Source: Alistipes excrementigallinarum
GTDB taxonomy: Bacteria; Bacteroidota; Bacteroidia; Bacteroidales; Rikenellaceae
Length of the DNA stretch: 64,000 bases
Assembly (NCBI GenBank): GCA_019112825.1
Contig: DXIP01000008.1
Coordinates: 123,816 to 187,815, forward strand
Direction: 5' to 3'
The first letter of the stretch is position 1; every line of letters starts with the position of its first letter. A program made the translations under genes and the position numbers. Below the pieces are notes generated by a model, which did no database searches, was not told the DNA's origin, and was given only the letters and a program-made list of their open reading frames with translations. Positions 7,633-17,172 of this stretch are shown piece by piece.

Positions 7633-10389
7633 TCAGATGACGATGTTGATGATTTTGCCCGGCACGACAATCACCTTCTTGGGCGTCTTGCCGTCGAGCC
7701 ACTTCTGCGCCTCGGGCTCGGTGACCACCGCCGCCTGGATTTCGGCCGGCGTCATCGCCACGGCGTACTGCTTCTTGAAGCGCAGCTTGCCGTTGACCGA
7801 TACGGGGTATTCGAAGGTGCTGCGCACGAGGTAGCGCTCCTCGCAGACGGGGTACGTCGCGTCGCAGACCGTCGTCGTGTGGCCCAACGCCTCCCACAGC
7901 TCCTCGGCCAGGTGCGGCGCGAAGGGGGCAATCAGCACGGCCAGCGGCTCGAGAATCTTCCGCTTCGAGCAGTCGCCCAGCTCGTTGAGGCAAATCATGA
8001 AGGCGGCCACGGCCGTGTTGAACGAGAAGTTCTCGATGTCGTCGGTCACCTTGCGGATGGTCTTGTGCAGCGTCCGCAGCTCCTCCTCCGTAGGCTCGGC
8101 GTCGGTGACGGCCAGACGGCCGTCGCGGTCGAAGTAGAGGCGCCAGAGGCGGCGCAGGAACTTGTGCACGCCGTCGATGCCGTTGGTGTCCCACGGTTTG
8201 GCCTGCTCAAGCGGCCCGAGGAACATCTCGTACATGCGCAGCGTGTCGGCGCCGTAGAGCTCAATGACGCGGTCGGGGTTCACGACGTTGTACATCGACT
8301 TCGACATCTTCTCGATGGCCCAACCGCAGATATACTTGCCGTCCTCGAGGATGAACTCCGCATCGCGGAAGTCGGGCATCCAGGCGCGGAAGGCATCCAG
8401 GTCGAGGATGTCGTTGTGGACGATGTTCACGTCGACGTGAATCTCCTGCGTCTCGTATTGGTCGCGCAGCCCCAGCGAGACGAACTTGTTGGTTCCCACC
8501 ACGCGGTAGACGAAGTTCGAGCGGCCCTGAATCATACCCTGGTTGACCAGCTTGCGGAAGGGTTCGGGTTCGCAGACGCAGCCCAGGTCGTAGAGGAACA
8601 TGTTCCAGAAGCGGGCGTACATCAGGTGGCCCGTGGCGTGCTCGATGCCGCCGACGTAGAGGTCGACGTTGCGCCAGTAGGCGTTCGCTTCGCGGCTGAC
8701 GAGCGCCTGGTCGTTGTGCGGGTCCATGTAGCGCAGGTAGTAGGCCGACGAGCCGGCGAATCCGGGCATCGTCGAGAGCTCGTAGGGGTAGCCCTCGGGG
8801 GTGGTCCAACCCTTGGCGCGGGCCAGTGGCGGCTCGCCCTCGGCCGTGGGGCCGAAGTTCTCAATCGGCGGCAGCGTCAGCGGCAGTTGGTCGTCCGGCA
8901 GCGGGCAGGCGATGTCGTTGCGGTAGTAAATCGGGAAGGGCTCGCCCCAGTAGCGCTGGCGCGAGAAGATGGCGTCGCGCAGGCGATAGTTGACCAGCCG
9001 CTTGCCCAGGCCGCGGCGCTCGATTTCGTCGAACATCCGCGCGATGGCCTCCTTGACCTCCATGCCGTTGAGGAAGTCCGAGTTGATGAGGCGTCCCTGC
9101 TTGGCGTCGTACGAGGCCTGCTCCACGTCGCCCCCCTCGACCACCGGCACGATGTCGAGGCCGAAGTGGCGGGCGAAGGCCCAGTCGCGCGAGTCGTGGG
9201 CCGGGACGGCCATGATGGCTCCCGTGCCGTAGCCGGCCAGCACGTAGTCCGAGACGTAGATGGGAATCTGCTTGCCCGTGAAGGGGTTGATGGCGAACGA
9301 GCCCGTCTTCACGCCGCTCACGCGGCGCGTCTCGGCGATGCGCTCACGCTCCGAGCGCTTCTTCGTCTGCTCGATGTAGTCCTCGACGGCCTGACGGTTC
9401 TCTGCGGTGGTCAGCTCGGCAACCCACTCGTGCTCGGGGGCGATGACCATGAAGGTGACGCCGAAAATCGTGTCGGGACGCGTCGTGAAGATTTCGAGCT
9501 TGCGCTCCGAGCCGGCGATGTCGAAGAAGACCTGTGCGCCGACCGAGCGGCCAATCCAGTTGCGCTGAATCTCCTTGAGCGAGTCGCTCCAGGCCAGGTG
9601 CTCCAGCCCCTCGAGCATCCGCTCGGCGTAGGCCGTCACGCGCAGCAGCCACTGCTTCATGCGCTTTTGCTCGACGGGGTAGCCGCCGCGCACCGAGAGT
9701 CCGTCGCGCACCTCGTCGTTGGCCAGCACGGTGCCCAGCTTCGGACACCAGTTGACCATCGTGTCGGCGCGGTAGGCCAGACGGTAGTTCTGCAGCACCT
9801 GCTCGCGACGGGCCTCGTCCCAGCCGTTCCACTCGTCGGCCGTGAAGCTCATCTCGTGGGTGCAGGCGGCGTCGATGCCCTCGGTGCCCGAGGCGGCGAA
9901 TGCGGCCGTCAGCTCGGCGATGGGGCGCGCCTTCTGCTGCGCGCGGTCGTACCAGTGGTCGAACATCCGCAGGAAGGCCCACTGCGTCCACTTGTAGTAC
10001 TTGGGGTCGCACGTGCGCACCTCGCGCGACCAGTCGAACGAGAAGCCGATTTTGTCGAGCTGCTCGCGGTAGCGGGCCGTGTTGCGTTCGGTGGTGACGG
10101 CGGGGTGCTGCCCTGTCTGGATGGCGTACTGCTCGGCCGGGAGTCCGAAGGCGTCGTAGCCCATCGGATGGAGGACGTTGAAGCCCCGGAGCCGCTTGTA
10201 GCGGGCGTAGATGTCCGAGGCGATGTAGCCCAGCGGGTGGCCGACGTGGAGCCCCGCCCCCGAGGGGTAGGGGAACATGTCGAGCACGTAGAATTTCGGG
10301 CGCGAAGGGTCGACTTCGACGCGGTAGGTTCCCTCCTCCTGCCAGCGGTGTTGCCATTTGGACTCAATATCCTTGAAATTGTATTCCAT
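7633..10389 (-). CDS. leuS: leucyl-tRNA synthetase
   Basis: 918 residues, class I synthetase that charges tRNA-Leu. The HIGH-type signature is HVGH at 48-51 within YPSGAGLHVGHP, and KMSKS is at 694-698 followed by MYNVVNPD. The CP1 editing domain is present (TTRPDTIFGVTFMVIAPEHE and the VPAHDSRDW region), as are the anticodon-binding helices. The C-terminus ends VIVVPGKIINIVI, typical of bacterial LeuRS. The start ATG at 10389 fits the family N-terminus and lies just downstream of a TACTTTTG promoter element. It appears monocistronic. Confidence 0.97.
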   Translation of the reverse strand: MEYNFKDIESKWQHRWQEEGTYRVEVDPSRPKFYVLDMFPYPSGAGLHVGHPLGYIASDIYARYKRLRGFNVLHPMGYDAFGLPAEQYAIQTGQHPAVTTERNTARYREQLDKIGFSFDWSREVRTCDPKYYKWTQWAFLRMFDHWYDRAQQKARPIAELTAAFAASGTEGIDAACTHEMSFTADEWNGWDEARREQVLQNYRLAYRADTMVNWCPKLGTVLANDEVRDGLSVRGGYPVEQKRMKQWLLRVTAYAERMLEGLEHLAWSDSLKEIQRNWIGRSVGAQVFFDIAGSERKLEIFTTRPDTIFGVTFMVIAPEHEWVAELTTAENRQAVEDYIEQTKKRSERERIAETRRVSGVKTGSFAINPFTGKQIPIYVSDYVLAGYGTGAIMAVPAHDSRDWAFARHFGLDIVPVVEGGDVEQASYDAKQGRLINSDFLNGMEVKEAIARMFDEIERRGLGKRLVNYRLRDAIFSRQRYWGEPFPIYYRNDIACPLPDDQLPLTLPPIENFGPTAEGEPPLARAKGWTTPEGYPYELSTMPGFAGSSAYYLRYMDPHNDQALVSREANAYWRNVDLYVGGIEHATGHLMYARFWNMFLYDLGCVCEPEPFRKLVNQGMIQGRSNFVYRVVGTNKFVSLGLRDQYETQEIHVDVNIVHNDILDLDAFRAWMPDFRDAEFILEDGKYICGWAIEKMSKSMYNVVNPDRVIELYGADTLRMYEMFLGPLEQAKPWDTNGIDGVHKFLRRLWRLYFDRDGRLAVTDAEPTEEELRTLHKTIRKVTDDIENFSFNTAVAAFMICLNELGDCSKRKILEPLAVLIAPFAPHLAEELWEALGHTTTVCDATYPVCEERYLVRSTFEYPVSVNGKLRFKKQYAVAMTPAEIQAAVVTEPEAQKWLDGKTPKKVIVVPGKIINIVI

Positions 10390-10890
10390 ATCGGGTTTCT
10401 GTTTGTTGTCGATTTTCCCGCAAAAGTAAGGAAAACTTTTCGGATTTCGTCCATTTCGGGGGAGTTTCCCTTTGAAAAGGGGTGAGCGTGTGCGGTTTCG
10501 CCCCCTGCGCGGCCCGTCCGGGAGGGTTTATGCGGTCCTTGCGGGGGTGCTTTCTGTGGTTCGTCCGGGAGGCGTGTGCGGTCTGTGCGGGAGGGGCCCG
10601 TGTGGCCCGTCCGGGTGGTTCTCTTCCGCTTGCTCCGTCGGTCCCGCTCTCTCCCGTTTTCCACCCCTCCCTCTCGGCTCCGGAGACCCCTCTTCCCGCC
10701 TCTCTTTTCACATTCCGTCCGCCTCGCTTCGCGTCTCCCCGCTCCGGCAATTGCCATGCGGTGCATGCGCTTGAAGGACACGCCGATAGCGGGTGGCTGC
10801 CGCCCTCCGTCCATGCTCCGGAGGGCGGTTTGCAGACCCTTCCCGACACCTCCGGCGACAATGCGGGTAACGAGCTGATATTTCCCGCAT
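10390..10890. other. non-coding GC-rich spacer with decayed ~46-base repeats
   Basis: This spacer separates divergent leuS and the str operon. CGTCCGGG starts at 10515, 10562 and 10608 (spacing 47 and 46); the first two copies continue as GGAGG, then TGCGGTC and TGCGGG. Open frames exist on both strands but are low-complexity Arg/Pro/Gly with no recognisable fold. I see no gene. The last ~200 bases before rpsL switch abruptly to AT-rich promoter DNA. Confidence 0.6.
10421..10428 (-). promoter_or_regulatory. -7 element for leuS
   Basis: TACTTTTG on the minus strand (TAnnTTTG), 32 bases upstream of the leuS ATG. Confidence 0.5.
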
Positions 10891-11021
10891 TGAATGATTG
10901 TGTATAAATGTATTTATATGGTTTTACAGAAACGATAAGTAAAAAGTATGGAAAACCCTGCAAAATGCTGGAAAAACGCGAAAAAAGATGGGGCTATATA
11001 TGGAATTTCCAAAAAAATGCG

Positions 11022-11029
11022 TACCTTTG
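11022..11029 (+). promoter_or_regulatory. promoter of the str-S10 ribosomal operon (-7 element)
   Basis: TACCTTTG matches TAnnTTTG and lies in an AT-rich region 67 bases before the rpsL ATG. The rpsL start is preceded by A-rich sequence and no Shine-Dalgarno motif. Confidence 0.6.
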
Positions 11030-11095
11030 CAGTCCATTTTGGACAATGGAGATAGATTTTTTAACCAAGTTTCAAGGACAAAAACGTTTTAAGAA

Positions 11096-11476
11096 ATGCC
11101 AACTATTCAACAGTTAGTGAGAAACGGTCGGGTTGCCCTCGAGGACAAGTCGAAGTCCCCTGCACTCGCAGCGTGCCCCCAGCGCCGCGGCGTCTGCACG
11201 CGTGTGTACACCACGACCCCGAAGAAGCCTAACTCGGCTATGCGTAAGGTGGCGCGTGTGCGCCTGACCAACGGCAAGGAGGTCAACGCCTACATCCCGG
11301 GCGAGGGCCACAACCTGCAGGAGCACTCCATCGTGCTCGTCCGCGGCGGTCGTGTGAAGGACCTCCCCGGTGTACGTTACCACCTGGTGCGCGGTGCGCT
11401 CGACTCGGCCGGTGTAGACGGACGTCGTCAGCGTCGCTCGAAGTACGGTGCAAAGCGACCCAAGGCCGGTAAATAA
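11096..11476 (+). CDS. rpsL: 30S ribosomal protein S12
   Basis: 126 residues. S12 sits at the decoding centre and controls accuracy; mutations here give streptomycin resistance. The universal segments are intact: TTTPKKPNSAMRKVARVRL, the loop GEGHNLQEHSIVLVRGGRVKDLPGVRYH, and the basic C-terminus RRSKYGAKRPK. It starts the merged str operon, followed 42 bases later by rpsG. Confidence 0.98.
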   Translation: MPTIQQLVRNGRVALEDKSKSPALAACPQRRGVCTRVYTTTPKKPNSAMRKVARVRLTNGKEVNAYIPGEGHNLQEHSIVLVRGGRVKDLPGVRYHLVRGALDSAGVDGRRQRRSKYGAKRPKAGK

Positions 11477-11518
11477 TCGAAAACAGAAGAATCAATCGAA
11501 TTTTTTTAGCAAGAAACA

Positions 11519-11995
11519 ATGAGAAAAGCTAAGCCTAAGAAGCGAATTCTACTTCCGGATCCGAAGTTCAACGACGTGGCAGTGACCCGTTTCGTGAACA
11601 ACCTCATGCTGGATGGTAAGAAGAGTATTGCCTACACCATTTTCTACGATGCACTGGAGCTGGTGGGCAAGAAGATGAAGGATGCTGATAAATCTCCGCT
11701 GGAAATCTGGAAACAGGCTCTCGAGAATATCACGCCCCAAGTCGAAGTGAAGTCGAAGCGTATCGGTGGCGCGACCTTCCAGGTTCCTATGGAGGTTCGG
11801 CCGGAGCGCAAGATTTCTATTTCCATGAAGAACCTTGTCCTTTACTCGCGTAAGCGCGCCGGCAAAACGATGGCAGAGAAGCTTTCAGCAGAGATAATGG
11901 ACGCCTACAACCAGCAGGGTGCCGCCTTCAAGCGCAAGGAGGAGATGCACCGCATGGCAGAGGCCAACAAGGCGTTCGCACACTTCAGATTCTAA
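11519..11995 (+). CDS. rpsG: 30S ribosomal protein S7
   Basis: 158 residues. A primary 16S rRNA 3'-domain binder that nucleates the small-subunit head and contacts E-site tRNA. Recognised by LPDPKFNDVAVTRFVNNLMLDGKKS, PQVEVKSKRIGGATFQVPMEV and the C-terminal KRKEEMHRMAEANKAFAHFRF. It lies between rpsL and fusA with a 15-base gap to fusA. Confidence 0.98.
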   Translation: MRKAKPKKRILLPDPKFNDVAVTRFVNNLMLDGKKSIAYTIFYDALELVGKKMKDADKSPLEIWKQALENITPQVEVKSKRIGGATFQVPMEVRPERKISISMKNLVLYSRKRAGKTMAEKLSAEIMDAYNQQGAAFKRKEEMHRMAEANKAFAHFRF

Positions 11996-12010
11996 AAAAG
12001 GAGACGACAG

Positions 12011-14125
12011 ATGGCAACCAGAGACTTACACTATACGCGTAATATCGGTATCATGGCGCACATCGATGCCGGTAAGACCACCACATCGGAGCGTATCCTT
12101 TTCTACACGGGCAAGACCCACAAAATCGGCGAGGTGCACGAGGGCGGCGCCACCATGGACTGGATGGTCCAGGAGCAGGAGCGCGGTATCACCATCACCT
12201 CGGCCGCTACCACGGCGTTCTGGCACTACAAGGACCATCAGTATCAGATTAACCTGATTGATACCCCGGGACACGTGGACTTCACCGTCGAGGTGGAGCG
12301 TTCGCTCCGCGTACTCGACGGCGCCATCGCCACCTTCTGCGCAGTAGGCGGCGTGGAGCCCCAGTCGGAGACCGTTTGGCGTCAGGCCGACAAGTACCAT
12401 GTTCCCCGTATCGGCTACGTCAACAAGATGGACCGTACGGGCGCCGACTTCTTCTCGGTCTGCGCGCAGATTAAGGAGCACTTCGGCGCAACGGCGCTTC
12501 CGGTGGTTCTGCCCATCGGCGCCGAGGACAAGTTCGAGGGACTGGTAGACCTTATTTATAATAATGCGATTTACTACTTCGACGACAAGACCGTCCGCGA
12601 TAACTTCGAAATCCGCGAGATTCCCGAGTCGATGAAGGCCGAGGCTGCCGAGTGGCGTGCCAAGCTCATCGAGGAGGTTGCCGCTACGGACGACGCCCTG
12701 ATGGAGAAGTTCTTCGAGGACCCCGATTCGATTACCCCCGACGAACTGCTGGCCGCCATCCGCAAGGCCACCATCTCGATGCAGCTCGTCCCGATGCTCT
12801 GCGGCTCGTCGTTCCACAACAAGGGCGTTCAGAAACTGCTCGACTACGTGATGGCCTTCCTGCCTTCGCCGCTGGATGTGCCCCCCGTACACGGCATCAA
12901 CCCCAAGACCGACGCTGAGGAGGTCCGCCACGCTTCGGACGACGAACCCTTCTGCGGTCTGGCCTTCAAGATTGCCACCGACCCCTTCGTAGGCCGTCTG
13001 GCATTCGTCCGCGTATACTCGGGCAAGCTCGACGCAGGTTCCTACGTGCTCAATTCGCGCAGCGGCAAGCGTGAGCGCATCAGCCGCATCTATCAGATGC
13101 ACGCCAACAAGCAGAACCCCCTCGAGACGGTCTGCGCCGGTGACATCTGTGCAGCTGTCGGCTTCAAGGAGATTCGCACCGGTGATACGCTCTGCGCCGA
13201 GAACGCACCCATCGTGCTCGAGCAGATGACCTTCCCCGAGCCGGTGATTGGTCTGGCCGTAGAGCCCAAGACGCAGAAGGACCTCGACAAGCTGGGCATC
13301 GCTCTGGCGAAGCTGGCCGAAGAGGACCCCACCTTCACGGTACACACCGACGAGGATTCGGGTCAGACGGTCATCAGCGGTATGGGTGAGCTCCACCTCG
13401 ACATCATCGTCGACCGTCTGCGCCGCGAGTTCGGTGTCGAAATCAACCAGGGTGCTCCCCAGGTCAACTACAAGGAGGCCCTCACCAAGACGGTTCAGCA
13501 CCGTGAGGTCTTCAAGAAGCAGACCGGTGGTCGCGGTAAGTTCGCCGACATCATCTTCGAGATTGGTCCTGCCGACGAGGGCAAGATGGGCCTTACGTTC
13601 GTCGATGAGGTGAAGGGCGGTAACATTCCCAAGGAGTTCATCCCCTCGGTTCAGAAGGGCTTCGAGGCCGCCATGGCCAACGGCGCACTGGCCGGATATC
13701 CGATTGACTCGATGAAGGTTACCCTCAAGGACGGTTCGTTCCACCCCGTGGACTCCGACCAGCTGTCGTTCGAAATCGCCGCACGCAACGGCTTCCGCGC
13801 CGCAGCTCCCAAGGCCGGTTCGGTCATCATGGAGCCCGTCATGTCGGTGGAGGTTGTTACCCCCGAGGAGAACATGGGCGACATCATCGGCGACCTGAAC
13901 AAGCGCCGCGGTCAGATTACCGGCATGGAGACGAAGGGTACGGCACGCGTGGTCAAGGCCAAGGTGCCCCTGTCGGAGATGTTCGGCTACGTGACCGTAC
14001 TGCGTACGATTTCGTCGGGCCGTGCCACCTCTTCCATGGAGTTCTCGCACTTCGAGGAGGTTCCCGCAAACCTTGCCAAGGAGATTATCGAGAAAGCGAG
14101 TGGTAAACGTAAGGATATAGAATAA
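12011..14125 (+). CDS. fusA: elongation factor G
   Basis: 704 residues, full-length EF-G, the GTPase that drives tRNA-mRNA translocation and, with RRF, ribosome recycling. GTPase motifs: P-loop AHIDAGKTT (16-24), RGITI switch region, DTPGH, NKMD. Domains II-V follow, including SGMGELHLDIIVDRL of domain III and the domain IV/V core (YVTVLRTISSGRATSSMEF). It is the str-operon copy. The usual downstream tuf is absent and rpsJ follows after 8 bases, an arrangement known in Bacteroidetes. Confidence 0.97.
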   Translation: MATRDLHYTRNIGIMAHIDAGKTTTSERILFYTGKTHKIGEVHEGGATMDWMVQEQERGITITSAATTAFWHYKDHQYQINLIDTPGHVDFTVEVERSLRVLDGAIATFCAVGGVEPQSETVWRQADKYHVPRIGYVNKMDRTGADFFSVCAQIKEHFGATALPVVLPIGAEDKFEGLVDLIYNNAIYYFDDKTVRDNFEIREIPESMKAEAAEWRAKLIEEVAATDDALMEKFFEDPDSITPDELLAAIRKATISMQLVPMLCGSSFHNKGVQKLLDYVMAFLPSPLDVPPVHGINPKTDAEEVRHASDDEPFCGLAFKIATDPFVGRLAFVRVYSGKLDAGSYVLNSRSGKRERISRIYQMHANKQNPLETVCAGDICAAVGFKEIRTGDTLCAENAPIVLEQMTFPEPVIGLAVEPKTQKDLDKLGIALAKLAEEDPTFTVHTDEDSGQTVISGMGELHLDIIVDRLRREFGVEINQGAPQVNYKEALTKTVQHREVFKKQTGGRGKFADIIFEIGPADEGKMGLTFVDEVKGGNIPKEFIPSVQKGFEAAMANGALAGYPIDSMKVTLKDGSFHPVDSDQLSFEIAARNGFRAAAPKAGSVIMEPVMSVEVVTPEENMGDIIGDLNKRRGQITGMETKGTARVVKAKVPLSEMFGYVTVLRTISSGRATSSMEFSHFEEVPANLAKEIIEKASGKRKDIE

Positions 14126-14133
14126 GCACACAT

Positions 14134-14439
14134 ATGAACCAGAAGATTAGAATCAAGTTAAAGTCATTCGACCACAATCTCGTCGACAAGTCGGCCGAGA
14201 AGATTGTGAAGACCGTGAAGAGCACGGGCGCCGTGGTGAGCGGTCCCGTACCCCTGCCCACGCACAAGCAGATTTTCACGGTGAACCGCTCGACGTTCGT
14301 CAACAAGAAGGCCCGCGAGCAGTTCCAGCTCTGCACCTTCAAGCGCATCCTCGACATCTATTCGTCGACTCCGAAGACCATCGACGCACTGATGAAGCTG
14401 GAGCTTCCCTCGGGCGTCGAGGTTGAAATCAAGGTCTGA
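14134..14439 (+). CDS. rpsJ: 30S ribosomal protein S10
   Basis: 101 residues. Small-subunit head protein, also the NusE component of transcription antitermination complexes. Shows the S10 pattern IRIKLKSFDHNLVDKSAEKIV, GPVPLPTHKQIFTVNRSTFVNKKAREQF and the SSTPKTIDALMKLELPSGVEVEIKV end. It opens the S10 block directly after fusA; a 63-base spacer precedes rplC. Confidence 0.98.
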   Translation: MNQKIRIKLKSFDHNLVDKSAEKIVKTVKSTGAVVSGPVPLPTHKQIFTVNRSTFVNKKAREQFQLCTFKRILDIYSSTPKTIDALMKLELPSGVEVEIKV

Positions 14440-14502
14440 TGGGGGTGTTTGCTACCGAATGAGAAAAAGCTCACTTAATATAACAAACGTAATTCGACAA
14501 AA

Positions 14503-15117
14503 ATGTCAGGACTTATTGGAAAGAAAATCGGAATGACTTCCGTTTACAGTGCCGAGGGTAAGAACATACCATGCACTGTCATTGAGGCTGGTCCGTGCGT
14601 TGTTACGCAAATCAAAACCGTCGAGAAGGACTCCTACGAGGCGGTTCAGATTGCCTATGACGAAAAGAGCGAAAAGCACACCAGCAGCAGTTTGTTAGGG
14701 CACTTCAAGAAGGCCGGAACGACTCCCAAGCGCAAGCTTGCCGAGTTCAAGGGCATGCCCGAAGTGAACCTGGGCGACACGCTTACGGTTGACCTCTTCA
14801 CGGAGGAGGACTGGGTGGACGTCACCGGGATTTCGAAGGGCAAGGGCTTCCAGGGCGTTGTGAAGCGCCACGGCTTCGGCGGTGTCGGCGGCCAGACCCA
14901 CGGCCAGCACAACCGTCAGCGCAAGCCCGGTTCGCTGGGTGCCTCGTCCTATCCTTCGCGCGTATTCCCCGGCAAGCGTCTGCCTGGCCAGATGGGAGGC
15001 GAGCAGGTCAAGGTGCTGAACCTGAAGGTATTGAAAGTGATTCCCGAGAACAACCTCATTCTCGTAAAGGGTTCGATTCCGGGTGCAAAGGGTGCTTACT
15101 TAACAATTGAGAAATAG
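14503..15117 (+). CDS. rplC: 50S ribosomal protein L3
   Basis: 204 residues. Early-assembling 23S rRNA binder with a long loop reaching toward the peptidyl-transferase centre. Recognised by the N-terminus GLIGKKIGMTSVYSAEGKNIPCTVIE, the loop GKGFQGVVKRHGFGGVGGQTHGQ and the GKRLPGQMGGEQVKVLNLKV region. The stop is two bases before the rplD start. Confidence 0.98.
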   Translation: MSGLIGKKIGMTSVYSAEGKNIPCTVIEAGPCVVTQIKTVEKDSYEAVQIAYDEKSEKHTSSSLLGHFKKAGTTPKRKLAEFKGMPEVNLGDTLTVDLFTEEDWVDVTGISKGKGFQGVVKRHGFGGVGGQTHGQHNRQRKPGSLGASSYPSRVFPGKRLPGQMGGEQVKVLNLKVLKVIPENNLILVKGSIPGAKGAYLTIEK

Positions 15118-15119
15118 TC

Positions 15120-15746
15120 ATGGAATTAGCTGTATTGAACACACAAGGAAAAGAGACGGGTCGTAAGGTAGTCCTTTCGGACGCTGTCTTCGGCGTGGAG
15201 GCTAATGACCACGCTATTTATCTCGATGTGAAGCAGTATCTGGCCGACCAGCGTCAGGGCACGCACAAGTCGAAGCAGCGCAACGAGGTTGCCGGTTCGA
15301 CGCGCAAGCTCAAGCGCCAGAAGGGTACCGGCGGTGCCCGTTGCGGCAGCATCAAGTCGCCTCTGTTCGTAGGCGGCGGCCGCGTCTTCGGTCCCGTGCC
15401 CCGCGACTACAGCTTCAAGCTCAACAAGAAGCTCAAGCAGCTGGCCCGTCGCAGCGCCCTCACCTACAAGGCGCAGGCCGGTGCCATCAGCGTGGTTGAG
15501 GCCGTCAAGATGGAGGCTCCGAAGACCAAGTTCGTCGAGGCAATGGCCGAGGCGCTGAAGGTCGCCGACAAGAAGGTGCTCCTCGTACTGCCCGAGTCGA
15601 ACTACACGCTGCAGCTCTCGTGCCGCAACCTTCCCTACGTGAAGCCGGTGCTGGCACAGAACCTCTGCACCTACGACGTGATGAACGCTTCGGCCCTGGT
15701 AATGGTCGAGGGTGCCGAGAATGTATTGAATACGATGTTAGCTTAA
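15120..15746 (+). CDS. rplD: 50S ribosomal protein L4
   Basis: 208 residues. 23S rRNA binder lining the exit-tunnel constriction with L22; in some bacteria it represses its own operon. Shows the Bacteroidetes L4 N-terminus (MELAVLNTQGKETGRKVVL), the tunnel-loop stretch KRQKGTGGARCGSIKSPLFVGGGRVFGPVPRDY and the C-terminal fold. Autoregulation here is not evident from sequence: no E. coli-like S10 leader is visible. Confidence 0.97.
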   Translation: MELAVLNTQGKETGRKVVLSDAVFGVEANDHAIYLDVKQYLADQRQGTHKSKQRNEVAGSTRKLKRQKGTGGARCGSIKSPLFVGGGRVFGPVPRDYSFKLNKKLKQLARRSALTYKAQAGAISVVEAVKMEAPKTKFVEAMAEALKVADKKVLLVLPESNYTLQLSCRNLPYVKPVLAQNLCTYDVMNASALVMVEGAENVLNTMLA

Positions 15747-15761
15747 AACGCAAGAGACACA

Positions 15762-16052
15762 ATGGAGATTATTATTAAGCCGGTTTTGACCGAGAAAATG
15801 ACGATTCAGGGCGAAAAGTTGAATCGCTACGGTTTTATCGTTGACGTGAGAGCTAACAAGCTGCAGATTCGCAACGCCGTAGAGCAGATGTACAACGTCG
15901 TGGTCACGGACGTGAACACGGTGAACTACATGGGCAAGCAGAAGAGCCGCTACACGAAGGCCGGTCTTCTTGCAGGCCGCGCGAACAACTTCAAGAAGGC
16001 TATTGTCACCTTGAAGGATGGAGACAAGATAGATTTTTACAGTAATATCTAA
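15762..16052 (+). CDS. rplW: 50S ribosomal protein L23
   Basis: 96 residues. Exit-tunnel rim protein that docks SRP and trigger factor. Typical pattern: IIIKPVLTEKMTIQGEKLNRYGFIVDVRANKLQIRNAVEQMYNVVV, then the TVNYMGKQKSRYTKAGLLAGRANNFKKAIVTL extension. Length is normal. It sits between rplD and rplB with 5 bases to rplB. Confidence 0.97.
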   Translation: MEIIIKPVLTEKMTIQGEKLNRYGFIVDVRANKLQIRNAVEQMYNVVVTDVNTVNYMGKQKSRYTKAGLLAGRANNFKKAIVTLKDGDKIDFYSNI

Positions 16053-16057
16053 CGAAG

Positions 16058-16879
16058 ATGGCAGTAAGAAAATTTAAGCCTGTTACCGCAGGTACGAGAC
16101 ATAAGGTTATCGGCGCATTCGACGAGATTACCTCGAATGTACCGGAGAAGTCGCTCCTGAGCCCCAAGAAGAGCACGGGTGGACGTAACAACACCGGCAA
16201 GATGACGGTCCGCTACATCGGCGGCGGTCACAAGCAGATGTACCGTCACGTGGACTTCAAGCGTGCCAAGGACGGCATTGCCGCTACTGTAAAGACTATC
16301 GAGTACGACCCCAATCGTACTGCACGTATTGCACTTCTGGTGTATGCCGACGGTGAGAAGAGCTACATCATCGCACCGAACGGCCTGAAGGTGGGCCAGA
16401 CCGTGATGAGCGGCGCAGGCGTCGCTCCCGAGGTGGGCAACACGCTCTTCCTGAGCGAGATTCCTCTGGGAACGGTCATCCACAACATCGAACTCTACCC
16501 GGGTCAGGGTGCCGCCATGGCACGTTCGGCTGGCTCGTATGCTCAACTGCTGGCGCGTGAGGGCAAATTTGCCATCATCAAGCTGCCTTCTGGTGAAACT
16601 CGTATGGTACTCGTAACTTGCCGTGCGACCGTGGGCGTGGTTTCGAATCTGGACCACAACCTCGAGAGCTCGGGCAAGGCCGGACGCGAGCGTTGGCTCG
16701 GTCGTCGTCCCCGCAACCGTGGTGTCGTAATGAACCCGGTGGATCACCCGATGGGTGGTGGCGAAGGACGTGCTTCGGGTGGTCATCCCCGTTCGCGCAA
16801 GGGTCTGCTTGCCAAGGGTTATAAGACTCGTAACCCGAAGAAGACGACCTCGAAGTTTATTATTTCCAAGAAAAAATAA
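16058..16879 (+). CDS. rplB: 50S ribosomal protein L2
   Basis: 273 residues. Central 23S rRNA protein needed for subunit association and peptidyl transfer. The OB and SH3-like domains are recognisable (GGRNNTGKMTVRYIGGGHKQMYRHVDFKR; IEYDPNRTARIALLVYADGEKSYIIAP), and the conserved C-terminal NPVDHPMGGGEGRASGGHPRSRKG contains the functionally important histidine. Confidence 0.98.
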   Translation: MAVRKFKPVTAGTRHKVIGAFDEITSNVPEKSLLSPKKSTGGRNNTGKMTVRYIGGGHKQMYRHVDFKRAKDGIAATVKTIEYDPNRTARIALLVYADGEKSYIIAPNGLKVGQTVMSGAGVAPEVGNTLFLSEIPLGTVIHNIELYPGQGAAMARSAGSYAQLLAREGKFAIIKLPSGETRMVLVTCRATVGVVSNLDHNLESSGKAGRERWLGRRPRNRGVVMNPVDHPMGGGEGRASGGHPRSRKGLLAKGYKTRNPKKTTSKFIISKKK

Positions 16880-16895
16880 TTAAAAAGAGTACATA

Positions 16896-17165
16896 ATGAG
16901 CCGTTCATTAAAAAAAGGACCATATATCGACCCGAAGCTCGAGGCCAAGGTAATCGCCCAGGCCGAAGGCAACAAGAAGTCTGTCATCAAGACCTGGTCG
17001 CGCGCAAGTATGATTTCGCCTGACTTCGTAGGTCAGACGGTTGCTGTCCACAACGGAAACAAGTTCATTCCGGTGTATGTAACTGAGAACATGGTAGGTC
17101 ACAAACTCGGTGAGTTTGCTCCCACCCGCAATTTCCGTGGTCACGCAGGTAACAAGAAAAAATAG
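16896..17165 (+). CDS. rpsS: 30S ribosomal protein S19
   Basis: 89 residues. Small-subunit head protein that contacts A-site tRNA and bridges to the large subunit. The core SLKKGPYIDPKLEAKV, TWSRASMISPDFVGQTVAVHNGNKFIPVYVTENMVGHKLGEFAPTR is intact. Only 7 bases separate it from rplV. Confidence 0.98.
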   Translation: MSRSLKKGPYIDPKLEAKVIAQAEGNKKSVIKTWSRASMISPDFVGQTVAVHNGNKFIPVYVTENMVGHKLGEFAPTRNFRGHAGNKKK

Positions 17166-17172
17166 GTAGAAA

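Noticed and set aside
7471..10485. A 1004-codon plus-strand frame opposite leuS
   Set aside because: Antisense shadow caused by high-GC third positions; leuS has full motifs on the other strand.
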